Below, in pieces: positions 57,262 to 64,000 of a stretch of 64,000 bases of DNA. Positions within the stretch are counted from its first letter, which is position 1. Each line of letters opens with the position of its first letter. The stretch lies in NCBI RefSeq assembly GCF_014229645.1, contig NZ_JAATOD010000001.1, forward strand, positions 1,116,001-1,180,000, read 5' to 3'. Source of the DNA: Listeria swaminathanii (GTDB lineage: Bacteria > Bacillota > Bacilli > Lactobacillales > Listeriaceae). The translations under genes were made by a program, and so were the position numbers. Below the pieces are notes generated by a model, which saw only the letters and a program-made list of their open reading frames with translations, did no database searches and had not been told where the DNA came from.

Positions 57262-57962
57262 TTTAGCACATCCTCTACTAATGCGATTTTATGTTCTAAC
57301 TCGCGGATTTTCGCTTGATTTTCCGTTGAAATTGGTTGATTGTTAGAAATCGTTTGGATAATATTTTGCCATGTGTTGGTTTCGTGACGCCATTTACTTT
57401 TGAAAATAGCGCTTTGTTCTTGTAGTAAACATGGTCCGAAAAATATTTCTTGATTAGTCCAAGAAACCGGTTTTTCAGAAGGTTCAAGTACCATAATTTC
57501 ATAAATTTTATTATCTTCTCGTAAAATGGCTTCAGACGTAATAAGCCAGTTGTTTTGTTCGGACCATTCTCTTAGTTGCCAAGCTGCAATATTCGGTTGC
57601 AAAATTAATTTGGTTACGCCGATTAATTTTGCTGCGCCTTCTTCTAAAATAGTACGTATTAACGCGCCACCCATTCCAGCAATGACAATCGTATCAATCG
57701 CATCTTCTTTTTCAATAACAGCTAACCCGTTGCCTTTTCTAACGTCAATTTGTTCTGTTAAACCAGAAGAACGTACTTGTTTTTGTGCGGATTGAAAAGG
57801 TCCGTCAACCACTTCGCCAGCAATAGCGAAAGAAGCCGTTTGATTTTTGATAGCAAAACATGGTAAATAAGCATGATCGCTTCCGATGTCTGCGATTCGT
57901 TCATTTTTTGTTATGTAAGAAGCCACTTTTTCGAGTCGCTTCGATAGTTGCTCTTCGTTCAT
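57258..57962 (-). CDS. trmK: tRNA (adenine22-N1)-methyltransferase TrmK
   Basis: A 234-residue SAM-dependent methyltransferase of the TrmK/YqfN family that methylates A22 of tRNA. SAM motif IADIGSDHAYLP (DxGxDHxxL), then GEVVDGPFQSA, and the catalytic NPPW-equivalent region VIAGMGGALI. Start at ATG 57962, with GTAGGGA upstream. It forms a two-gene unit with the Nif3-like gene downstream of rpoD, as in Bacillus. Confidence 0.93.
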   Translation of the reverse strand: MNEEQLSKRLEKVASYITKNERIADIGSDHAYLPCFAIKNQTASFAIAGEVVDGPFQSAQKQVRSSGLTEQIDVRKGNGLAVIEKEDAIDTIVIAGMGGALIRTILEEGAAKLIGVTKLILQPNIAAWQLREWSEQNNWLITSEAILREDNKIYEIMVLEPSEKPVSWTNQEIFFGPCLLQEQSAIFKSKWRHETNTWQNIIQTISNNQPISTENQAKIRELEHKIALVEDVLK

Positions 57963-57989
57963 TTGGTTCCCTACTTTCGTTTTCATTAA

Positions 57990-58021
57990 AAAGGCAGGAG
58001 AACGGTTTGTCCTCCTGCCCG
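57990..58021 (-). terminator. Terminator after rpoD
   Basis: On the minus strand GGGCAGGAG-GACAAACCGTT-CTCCTGCC is followed by TTTTTAATG. It separates the dnaG-rpoD operon from trmK. Confidence 0.85.
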
Positions 58022-58029
58022 GTTGTGCT

Positions 58030-59154
58030 TTATTCCAGGAAGTCTTTTAATTGTTTGCTGCGGCTTGGATGACGTAGTTTACGTAAAGCTTTGGCTTCAA
58101 TTTGACGAATCCGTTCACGAGTTACGCCGAATACACGACCAACTTCTTCTAAAGTGCGCGTACGACCATCATCTAGACCAAAACGTAAGCGAAGTACGTT
58201 TTCTTCACGGTCAGTTAATGTATCAAGCACATCTTCTAGTTGTTCTTTTAGTAATTCGTATGCTGCATGATCGGAAGGTGAAGTCGCATCTTGGTCTTCG
58301 ATAAAATCGCCTAAATGTGAATCGTCTTCTTCACCAATTGGTGTTTCAAGGGAAACTGGCTCTTGTGCGATTTTTAGGATTTCCCGAACTTTTTCTGTTG
58401 GTAAGTCCATTTCTTCACCAATTTCTTCTGGTGAAGGATCGCGGCCTAAATCTTGTAATAAGGAACGTTGTACACGGATTAGTTTGTTGATTGTTTCAAC
58501 CATATGCACAGGAATACGGATAGTTCTTGCTTGGTCCGCAATCGCACGGGTTATCGCTTGACGAATCCACCACGTTGCATAGGTACTGAATTTAAATCCT
58601 TTATTGAAGTCAAATTTTTCAACGGCTTTCATTAGTCCCATGTTACCTTCTTGAATTAAATCAAGGAATAACATACCACGACCAACATAACGTTTTGCGA
58701 TACTTACTACTAGACGAAGGTTGGCTTCTGCTAGACGTCCTTTAGCTTCGATGTCGCCTGCTTCAATACGTTTTGCTAAAGCAATTTCTTCATCAGCTGT
58801 AAGTAAGTCTACTCGACCAATTTCTTTTAGATACATGCGGACAGGGTCATTGATTTTTACGCCTGGTGGTACGCTCATATCTGTTAAATCAAAGGATTCG
58901 GTTTCTTCTTTTACAAGTTCTGTTTCATCTGGATCTTCATCATCTGCATCGTCAGAAACTTCAATTCCTGCTTCACCAACATGTTCTAAATACTCATCCA
59001 TTTGATCGGAATCCAAAGTGAATGGAGCTAATCTGGCAGCGATTTTTGCATAAGTTAAAATCCCCTTTTTCTTACCTTCTTCTATCAGGGCTTCTTTTAC
59101 TTGCTCAACACTTAGTTCAGCAACTGGTTTTGTGTTTTTTGTTTTATCACTCAT
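58030..59154 (-). CDS. rpoD: RNA polymerase primary sigma factor SigA
   Basis: A 374-residue sigma-70. Region 1.1 is short and acidic; region 1.2/2.1 [21 protein letters not shown]; region 2.3-2.4 [21 protein letters not shown]; region 3 [16 protein letters not shown]; region 4.2 [20 protein letters not shown] and the end [15 protein letters not shown]. Start at ATG 59154 (MSDKTKN), preceded by GGAGGAATACAGG. It lies downstream of dnaG in the macromolecular-synthesis operon. Confidence 0.98.
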   Translation of the reverse strand: MSDKTKNTKPVAELSVEQVKEALIEEGKKKGILTYAKIAARLAPFTLDSDQMDEYLEHVGEAGIEVSDDADDEDPDETELVKEETESFDLTDMSVPPGVKINDPVRMYLKEIGRVDLLTADEEIALAKRIEAGDIEAKGRLAEANLRLVVSIAKRYVGRGMLFLDLIQEGNMGLMKAVEKFDFNKGFKFSTYATWWIRQAITRAIADQARTIRIPVHMVETINKLIRVQRSLLQDLGRDPSPEEIGEEMDLPTEKVREILKIAQEPVSLETPIGEEDDSHLGDFIEDQDATSPSDHAAYELLKEQLEDVLDTLTDREENVLRLRFGLDDGRTRTLEEVGRVFGVTRERIRQIEAKALRKLRHPSRSKQLKDFLE

Positions 59155-59248
59155 AACTGCCTGTATTCCTCCTTCCAAAATGCCGCCAACCTCATTAAAA
59201 GGCTTCTCTTAGGTAATAATACCATCATTTAGCGGTTTTAAAACGTTA

Positions 59249-61132
59249 TTAATCCAATTGGCCGCTGTTTAACTGGCGGTTAAGTTGGACAATCTCGAGC
59301 ATGACGCGAATTTCATTTTCTTTGTCGTTTTCACGATTATACGTCGCTAGTTCTTGCTCAAGTTCTTTTTTCTTTTGTTCTAATTTAAACCGTTTTAGAC
59401 TTCTAATGTAGTCTTCAAACTGGGGCTTCCCTTGCTCATCCGGACTAAGAACCATTTCAAGGCTACTAATAAGTCCTTTCATTGCAGGATCAGAAACACT
59501 ATCCATGAACTTAGTTGGATCTGCATCATTACCTTCTGCAAAATAACCAATTAAGTAGGTATAAAGCGCCTCATAATTGTCATGATAAAACTTAGTGTCG
59601 CCAAGAAGTTGCTTAATTAAAAGGAAATTATCTCGGCTTTCCATCATCGCTTTCATAAGCTGCTGCTCTGAGATAGTATGGGCAGATAATTTTTGTTGTG
59701 TCGGTTGTTCAAAAGAAAATAGCATTTCTGTATCTTCTTGTGGCACCATCCCCATAAAAGAATCATCTATTGGTGGTTCATTATAACTAGCCATTTGTAG
59801 CGATTTTTGACTATTTTTAAGTGATTGCTGTAATTGCTGTTTTAATGTTTCGATGGTTAATTCAAATTCATCTGCCAGCTGTTTTAAGTATAATTCTCGT
59901 TCGACGGCTTGATCTAGTTTCGCGATTTCACGCAGACAATCGTCAATATAGGCGATTTGATCTGTTTCATTTTGCAAATTACGTTCTCTTCGCAAATAAT
60001 GGATTTTAAACGCGGTCCAAGTCATCCGCTGTTGTTTATAGATTTCTTTGAATTTCTCTGCACCACTTGCTCTAATAAAGTCATCGGGATCTTTTCCAGC
60101 GGGGAGTTGCAAAACAAAGACATCTAAGCGATTCCGTTCGACGAGGAGTGTTCCTGCTTTGTAGGCAGCTTCAATTCCAGCACGGTCGCCGTCATAACAG
60201 ATAATAGCTCGATTAGTAAGCCGTTTAATTAAATCTGCATGTTCTTCTGTCAAGCTAGTTCCCATCGAAGCAACAGCATTTTGAACGCCAGCTTCTTCTG
60301 CGGAAATAACATCCATAAAACCTTCCATGAGCGTGATTTCTTCTTGTTTTCTAATAGCCTGTCGTGCCTCTGAAAAATGAAATAACGTTCGTCTTTTATT
60401 AAAAACAGGCGTTTCAGGACTATTTAAATACTTAGGACCATCATCGCGGTCAAATAACCGGCCAGAAAAGGCAATAATTTGCCCGCGGTCATTCGTAATT
60501 GGAAACATAATTCGGTTCCGAAAACGATCAACCATTTGACCATCATCACGTTCTGATAAGAGTCCGGCCGTACCAGCAAGTTGCAAGTCCATGCCTCTTT
60601 TTTCTAGAAAAGAAGTAATCGTTGCATGGTGATTTGGAGCAAAGCCAATTTGAAAGGTAGTCATCATCTGTTCAGACATGCCGCGCTCTTTCAAATATGC
60701 TAATGCTGCTGCGCCTTCTTCTGTTTCCATCAAAATATAATGATAGAGTTTGGCAGTAAGTTGGTGCATTTCGACCATTTTGGCTGTTTCAGAAGTTTCT
60801 TTTGGTAAAGTGCTTGTATCGCGCTCTTCTGGGAGCTCAATATTCACATCTAAATGACTCATATCTGCCACTTTTTTTACCGATTCGACAAAAGTTAGTC
60901 CATCATGCTCCATTAGAAAGGAAAAAACATTACCTCCCTTACCACAACCAAAACAATGGAAAATCTGCTTTTCTGGTGATACGGAAAAAGATGGTGTTTT
61001 TTCGCCGTGGAAAGGACATAAGCCAGAGTAATTACGCCCCTGCTTTTTTAATTGGACATAATTACCAATTATATCGACTATATCCGCTTGATTCCGGACT
61101 TGATCAATTACTTCTTCAGGAATCCGCGCCAT
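59249..61132 (-). CDS. dnaG: DNA primase DnaG
   Basis: A 627-residue primase. N-terminal CHC2 zinc finger (CPFHGEKTPSF, CFGCGKGGNVF), RNA polymerase core with RFRNRIMFPI and SGRLFDRDDGPKYLNSPET, TOPRIM motifs EGFMDVI and CYDGDRAG, and a C-terminal helicase-interaction domain (about 440-627) rich in Gln/Lys. Start ATG 61132 (MARIPEEVI) is the family-typical one. It precedes rpoD; the 94-base gap between them includes the rpoD ribosome site. Confidence 0.97.
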   Translation of the reverse strand: MARIPEEVIDQVRNQADIVDIIGNYVQLKKQGRNYSGLCPFHGEKTPSFSVSPEKQIFHCFGCGKGGNVFSFLMEHDGLTFVESVKKVADMSHLDVNIELPEERDTSTLPKETSETAKMVEMHQLTAKLYHYILMETEEGAAALAYLKERGMSEQMMTTFQIGFAPNHHATITSFLEKRGMDLQLAGTAGLLSERDDGQMVDRFRNRIMFPITNDRGQIIAFSGRLFDRDDGPKYLNSPETPVFNKRRTLFHFSEARQAIRKQEEITLMEGFMDVISAEEAGVQNAVASMGTSLTEEHADLIKRLTNRAIICYDGDRAGIEAAYKAGTLLVERNRLDVFVLQLPAGKDPDDFIRASGAEKFKEIYKQQRMTWTAFKIHYLRRERNLQNETDQIAYIDDCLREIAKLDQAVERELYLKQLADEFELTIETLKQQLQQSLKNSQKSLQMASYNEPPIDDSFMGMVPQEDTEMLFSFEQPTQQKLSAHTISEQQLMKAMMESRDNFLLIKQLLGDTKFYHDNYEALYTYLIGYFAEGNDADPTKFMDSVSDPAMKGLISSLEMVLSPDEQGKPQFEDYIRSLKRFKLEQKKKELEQELATYNRENDKENEIRVMLEIVQLNRQLNSGQLD

Positions 61133-61151
61133 TTTGACAGTCAACTCCTAT

Positions 61152-61592
61152 TTACTTATTTTGCAAAAATGTGGTCAATCGGTCTTTGAAAAGGGAGCGA
61201 TCAGAATCACTCATTGCTTTTGGACCTTTGCTATATTTGCCTTGTTGTCGTTCTTTGGCATGTCTATAACGAATATCTAACATTAATGACATTTCTTCTT
61301 CTCGGTAAAGTTCGCCGCGATTAGAAAAGACAAATGTGCCCTTTGCAAGTAGAATACTAGCCAGGCCAATATCTTGCGTTACGATAATATCGCCTTTTTT
61401 TGCTAAATTCATCATTCGCATGTCCGCTGATTCTTTTCCTGTATCGACAAAAATCCAATTCTCTCTGTTCGTATTAACAGAGTAATGGTTAAACGAGGCA
61501 ACAAAAGTAACTTCTAATTGAAATTCTTCTGCTACTTGTTTTATTTCTGCTTTCACTGGACAAGCATCGGCATCTACCAAAATTTGTGGCAC
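61152..61592 (-). CDS. YaiI/YqxD family protein (DUF188)
   Basis: A 146-residue protein of the DUF188 family, a PIN-like fold of unproven function: ILVDADACPVKAEI, FVDTGKESADMRMMNLAKKGDIIVTQDIGLA, and FSNRGELY. The GTG at 61592 is 9 bases from AGAGG and is preferred over the ATG at 61601, which nearly touches it. It sits directly before dnaG (19 bases), matching the yqxD-dnaG-sigA order of Bacillus. Confidence 0.9.
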   Translation of the reverse strand: MPQILVDADACPVKAEIKQVAEEFQLEVTFVASFNHYSVNTNRENWIFVDTGKESADMRMMNLAKKGDIIVTQDIGLASILLAKGTFVFSNRGELYREEEMSLMLDIRYRHAKERQQGKYSKGPKAMSDSDRSLFKDRLTTFLQNK

Positions 61593-61632
61593 ACATTCCA
61601 TCCTCTCTTCAAAATCTATGAAGGCACGTTAA

Positions 61633-61656
61633 AAAACGAGTTTTTCCACCCGTTTT
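61633..61656 (-). terminator. Terminator-like hairpin upstream of the DUF188 gene
   Basis: On the minus strand AAAACGGGT-GGAAAA-ACTCGTTTT (one G-U pair) is followed by TTAAC. It probably ends the glyS-PPDK regulator transcript and lies just before the DUF188 ribosome site. Confidence 0.65.
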
Positions 61657-61700
61657 TAAAATAATATGCATAGATTTAGCTTTTTTATAAGCGAAATTAG

Positions 61701-61748
61701 ATTATACGGGAAGATACTAACTTTTACAAGCAGATTTCCCCGTATAAT
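61701..61748. repeat. Inverted repeat between the PPDK regulator and DUF188 genes
   Basis: ATTATACGGGAA and TTCCCCGTATAAT (one bulged C) are separated by 23 bases. It could form a long hairpin in the transcript. Each arm also contains a TATAAT/ATTATA element, so it may include promoter sequences for the yqxD-dnaG-rpoD unit. Function undetermined. Confidence 0.55.
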
Positions 61749-61781
61749 ATATATATTCGCCACAAAAAGCAAAAGTCCTTC

Positions 61782-62606
61782 TTATAATTCTAAATTTTCA
61801 TCAACAATTTCACCAATATGGATTAAAATCTCATTTGCGGTCTCTTCAATGGCTTTATTTGTCACATCTAAGACGAAACAATTAAGCTTGCTGGCTAATT
61901 TATTAAAAATTGCTAGCTCTTCATCAATACGTTGATTACTTGCATACGTTCCAGCGCCAGGCAAACCAATCGAAATTAAACGTTCTTGTCTGATTTTCGT
62001 TAATTTTTGCTTACTAATTTTCAGACCGATAATTTTCTTAGGATCGATTTCAAAAAGTTCATCGGGAATTTGTGCTTCTGGAACGATGGGAATATTAACG
62101 ATTTTCAAACCTTTAAGCGCTAAATATTGCGATAAAGGAGTTTTTGATGTTCGCGAAATACCAATTAATACATAATCCGCTTGCAAAATGCCTCTTGGAT
62201 TACGGCCATCATCATTTTCAACGGCAAATTCGATTGCTGCAACTTTAGTGAAATACGCTTCATCCATCGAACGAACGCGTCCTGGTTCAGAAAGTGGCTT
62301 AATTTTATACGTTTCCTCTAACTGGTGTAAAAGCGGGCCAAATAAGTCAATAATTGGCACACCGAAAGCTTGAGCTGTTTTATTTAGCTCTTCTCGAACG
62401 CTTTCTAGTACAATCGTATGGACGATAATACCATTATTTACTGCCACTAAGTCGACAATTTCTTCAATCATATGGGAAGAATCGACGTGGTGAAAACGAT
62501 GAATAAATTTCGGTGTTTGACCAAATTGACTAAGTGCTGCTCTTGTCACAAGTTCGGCCGTTTCTCCTGTTGAATCGGAAACCACGTATACGGCTGGTTG
62601 AGTCAT
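61782..62606 (-). CDS. Pyruvate, phosphate dikinase regulatory protein (kinase/phosphorylase)
   Basis: A 274-residue DUF299 protein (YqfL/PpsR type) that phosphorylates and dephosphorylates PPDK or a related target. Features: [22 protein letters not shown] at the N-terminus, the P-loop-like [15 protein letters not shown], and KIIGLKIS. Start ATG 62606 is set by AGGAGG 8 bases upstream; an upstream in-frame start is unlikely. It follows glyS by about 35 bases, as in Bacillus and other Firmicutes, where the functional link is unclear. Confidence 0.92.
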   Translation of the reverse strand: MTQPAVYVVSDSTGETAELVTRAALSQFGQTPKFIHRFHHVDSSHMIEEIVDLVAVNNGIIVHTIVLESVREELNKTAQAFGVPIIDLFGPLLHQLEETYKIKPLSEPGRVRSMDEAYFTKVAAIEFAVENDDGRNPRGILQADYVLIGISRTSKTPLSQYLALKGLKIVNIPIVPEAQIPDELFEIDPKKIIGLKISKQKLTKIRQERLISIGLPGAGTYASNQRIDEELAIFNKLASKLNCFVLDVTNKAIEETANEILIHIGEIVDENLEL

Positions 62607-62640
62607 ACATACTTCCTCCTCTTTGCTCAAAATCTTACTT

Positions 62641-64000
62641 TTATTTTACATTAATTTCATCCATTTGAGCAAATTCTTTAATAAAGCTTGCCAGTTCGAA
62701 TAATAGAGCTAGACGGTTATTTTTCAATTCCTCATTGTCACTCATAACAAGTGTATTATCAAAATAAGCATCGATAGTTGAACGTAAATCAGCAAATGCT
62801 TTTAGTCGTTCGATAATTGTTAAACCGGCATAATCAAATTTCAGTTTTTCTAATTTATCAAAAAGAGCCTGTTCGTATTCATTTTCAAATAACGCTGGGT
62901 CAACTTCCACGCCATCTTCATATTTTTTAGAAATTTTCACAACGCGACTGAGTGCTTCGATTGTTGGACGGAACCATTCAGCTTCAGCGTGTTCATTTAA
63001 AATTTGCGCGCGGTCAATCAGCTGTGGAATTACATTTGGATCGCCGGCAATAACTGCATCAATAATATCATGGCGAATATGGTGACCTTGCAGAATAACA
63101 CGTAGTCGATTTTTCAAGAAAGTCTGTACTTCTTTTTTAACGTCAGCGCCAGGTAACTCGGCAGAACCTTCTGCACGTTCCATATCAACAATACGTGAGA
63201 TAACTTCAAGCATAGGGATATCCCAACCATTTGCTTGGATAATGCGCATTGCTCCAAAAGCACTACGGCGTAAACCAAATGGATCCGCTGAACCTGTTGG
63301 AACAATATTCACACAGAAGAAACCAATCAGTGTTTCTAATTTGTCAGCAATAGCGATTAAAGAACCTAAGTCGGTTTGCGGTAAGTCGCCTTCAGCAGAG
63401 TTAGGTAAATAATGTTCACGAATGGCCGTTGCGATTGCTGGTTTTTCACCTTGCAACAACGCATATTTTTCACCCATTAAGCCTTGTAGCTCTGGGAATT
63501 CACCGACAACATTGGTTACTAAATCAAATTTATAAATATTTGTTAAACGAATAATATCTTGTTTGTCCTCTTCTTGCCAATCTAAGTAGTCGGCAAGCAT
63601 TAGCGCCACTTTTTGAACACGTTTCATTTTTTCTGTTAGCGTTCCTAATTTTTCATGGAAAACGATATTTTGTAATTTAGCAACCGCTTGGTCAATCGTC
63701 ATTTTTAAATCTTCTTGATAGAAGAAATCGGCATCTGACAAACGAGCGCGTAACACTTTTTCGTTTCCGCGTGCTACTGTGTCAAGGTTTTCGTGGTTAC
63801 CGTTACGGACAGTAACAAAGTGAGGTAATAATTCGCCCTCTTGGCTGAAAACTGGGAAATAACGTTGGTGCTCTTTCATCGTTGTGATTAAGACTTCTTC
63901 TGGTAACTCTAAATATTCTTTTTCAAAATTCCCAGCTAAAACGGTTGGATATTCGACAAGATTCGTTACTTCTTCTAGCAAGTCGTCGTCTTCTTTAATT
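62641..64000 (-). CDS. glyS: Glycyl-tRNA synthetase beta subunit, C-terminal part
   Basis: The minus-strand frame is open through the right edge, so only the C-terminal about 450 codons are present. Sequence ([75 protein letters not shown]) is diagnostic for GlyRS beta, including the HD-like catalytic core region. The C-terminal domain is a DALR anticodon-type helical bundle. The upstream glyQ and any T-box lie outside the window. Confidence 0.97.
   Translation of the reverse strand, partial: IKEDDDLLEEVTNLVEYPTVLAGNFEKEYLELPEEVLITTMKEHQRYFPVFSQEGELLPHFVTVRNGNHENLDTVARGNEKVLRARLSDADFFYQEDLKMTIDQAVAKLQNIVFHEKLGTLTEKMKRVQKVALMLADYLDWQEEDKQDIIRLTNIYKFDLVTNVVGEFPELQGLMGEKYALLQGEKPAIATAIREHYLPNSAEGDLPQTDLGSLIAIADKLETLIGFFCVNIVPTGSADPFGLRRSAFGAMRIIQANGWDIPMLEVISRIVDMERAEGSAELPGADVKKEVQTFLKNRLRVILQGHHIRHDIIDAVIAGDPNVIPQLIDRAQILNEHAEAEWFRPTIEALSRVVKISKKYEDGVEVDPALFENEYEQALFDKLEKLKFDYAGLTIIERLKAFADLRSTIDAYFDNTLVMSDNEELKNNRLALLFELASFIKEFAQMDEINVK

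Noticed and set aside
61666..61935. 89-codon plus-strand frame opposite the PPDK regulator gene
   Set aside because: Runs through a terminator and an inverted repeat and is antisense to a conserved gene; no coding signal.

Overview
The window is a chromosomal segment of a low-GC Gram-positive bacterium. Gene content and order match the genus Listeria (L. monocytogenes/L. innocua group): ymdB-ricA-mutS-mutL, pflB-pflA, ladR/mdrL, bilEAB, opuCABCD, asd-dapG-dapA-rnjB, the pbp and sodA region, prsA, zurA-zurM-zurR and glyS-(PPDK regulator)-yqxD-dnaG-rpoD. The species call is an inference from synteny and protein similarity recalled from memory; no search was run. No tRNA, rRNA, CRISPR array, prophage or insertion sequence was seen.

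Layout. 0-6 kb holds the end of ymdB, ricA, the mismatch-repair pair mutS-mutL and a GlpP-type antiterminator. 6-9.6 kb holds anaerobic pyruvate formate-lyase and its activase, behind a long leader with two cre-like sites. 9.6-11.5 kb holds the divergent LadR repressor and MdrL efflux pump. 11.5-15.4 kb is the accessory part of the window. It contains a frameshifted DUF2975 membrane gene with its Cro-like regulator, a P-loop kinase-like gene, a type VII-secretion LXG toxin with a C-terminal EndoU-like nuclease (broken by one extra base), its candidate immunity gene, and the last 30 codons of a lost LPXTG surface protein. 15.4-23 kb holds the first two mevalonate-pathway genes, a VanZ-like protein, two transporter or permease genes, a phosphodiesterase and murB. 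23-33 kb holds two OpuC-type ABC importers (BilE and OpuC) around a Mn transporter, then a TPP riboswitch with ThiT. 33-45 kb holds an ABC-F protein, a disulfide oxidoreductase, the aspartate-pathway operon with RNase J2, a class B PBP and SodA. 45-64 kb holds ispG, AzlCD, PrsA, the zinc uptake operon, pyrophosphatase, endonuclease IV, the CshB-like helicase, ispH, a Nif3-like protein, TrmK and the glyS-to-rpoD macromolecular-synthesis cluster.

How the genes work together. Osmotic and bile stress are handled by OpuC (sigma-B promoter visible) and BilE. Metal homeostasis is handled by MntH (palindromic MntR-like site) and ZurAM/ZurR (near-consensus Zur box). Thiamine uptake is under a TPP switch. 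Isoprenoid synthesis genes of both the mevalonate (thl, mvaS) and MEP (ispG, ispH) routes occur here, an unusual duplication known for Listeria.

The most interesting material is the decayed LXG-EndoU module sitting on the remnant of a surface-protein gene, the two single-base frameshifts close to it, and several enzymes with altered key residues: RNase J2, the glutathione-reductase-like protein, ABC-F domain 2, and a RicA with no cysteine.
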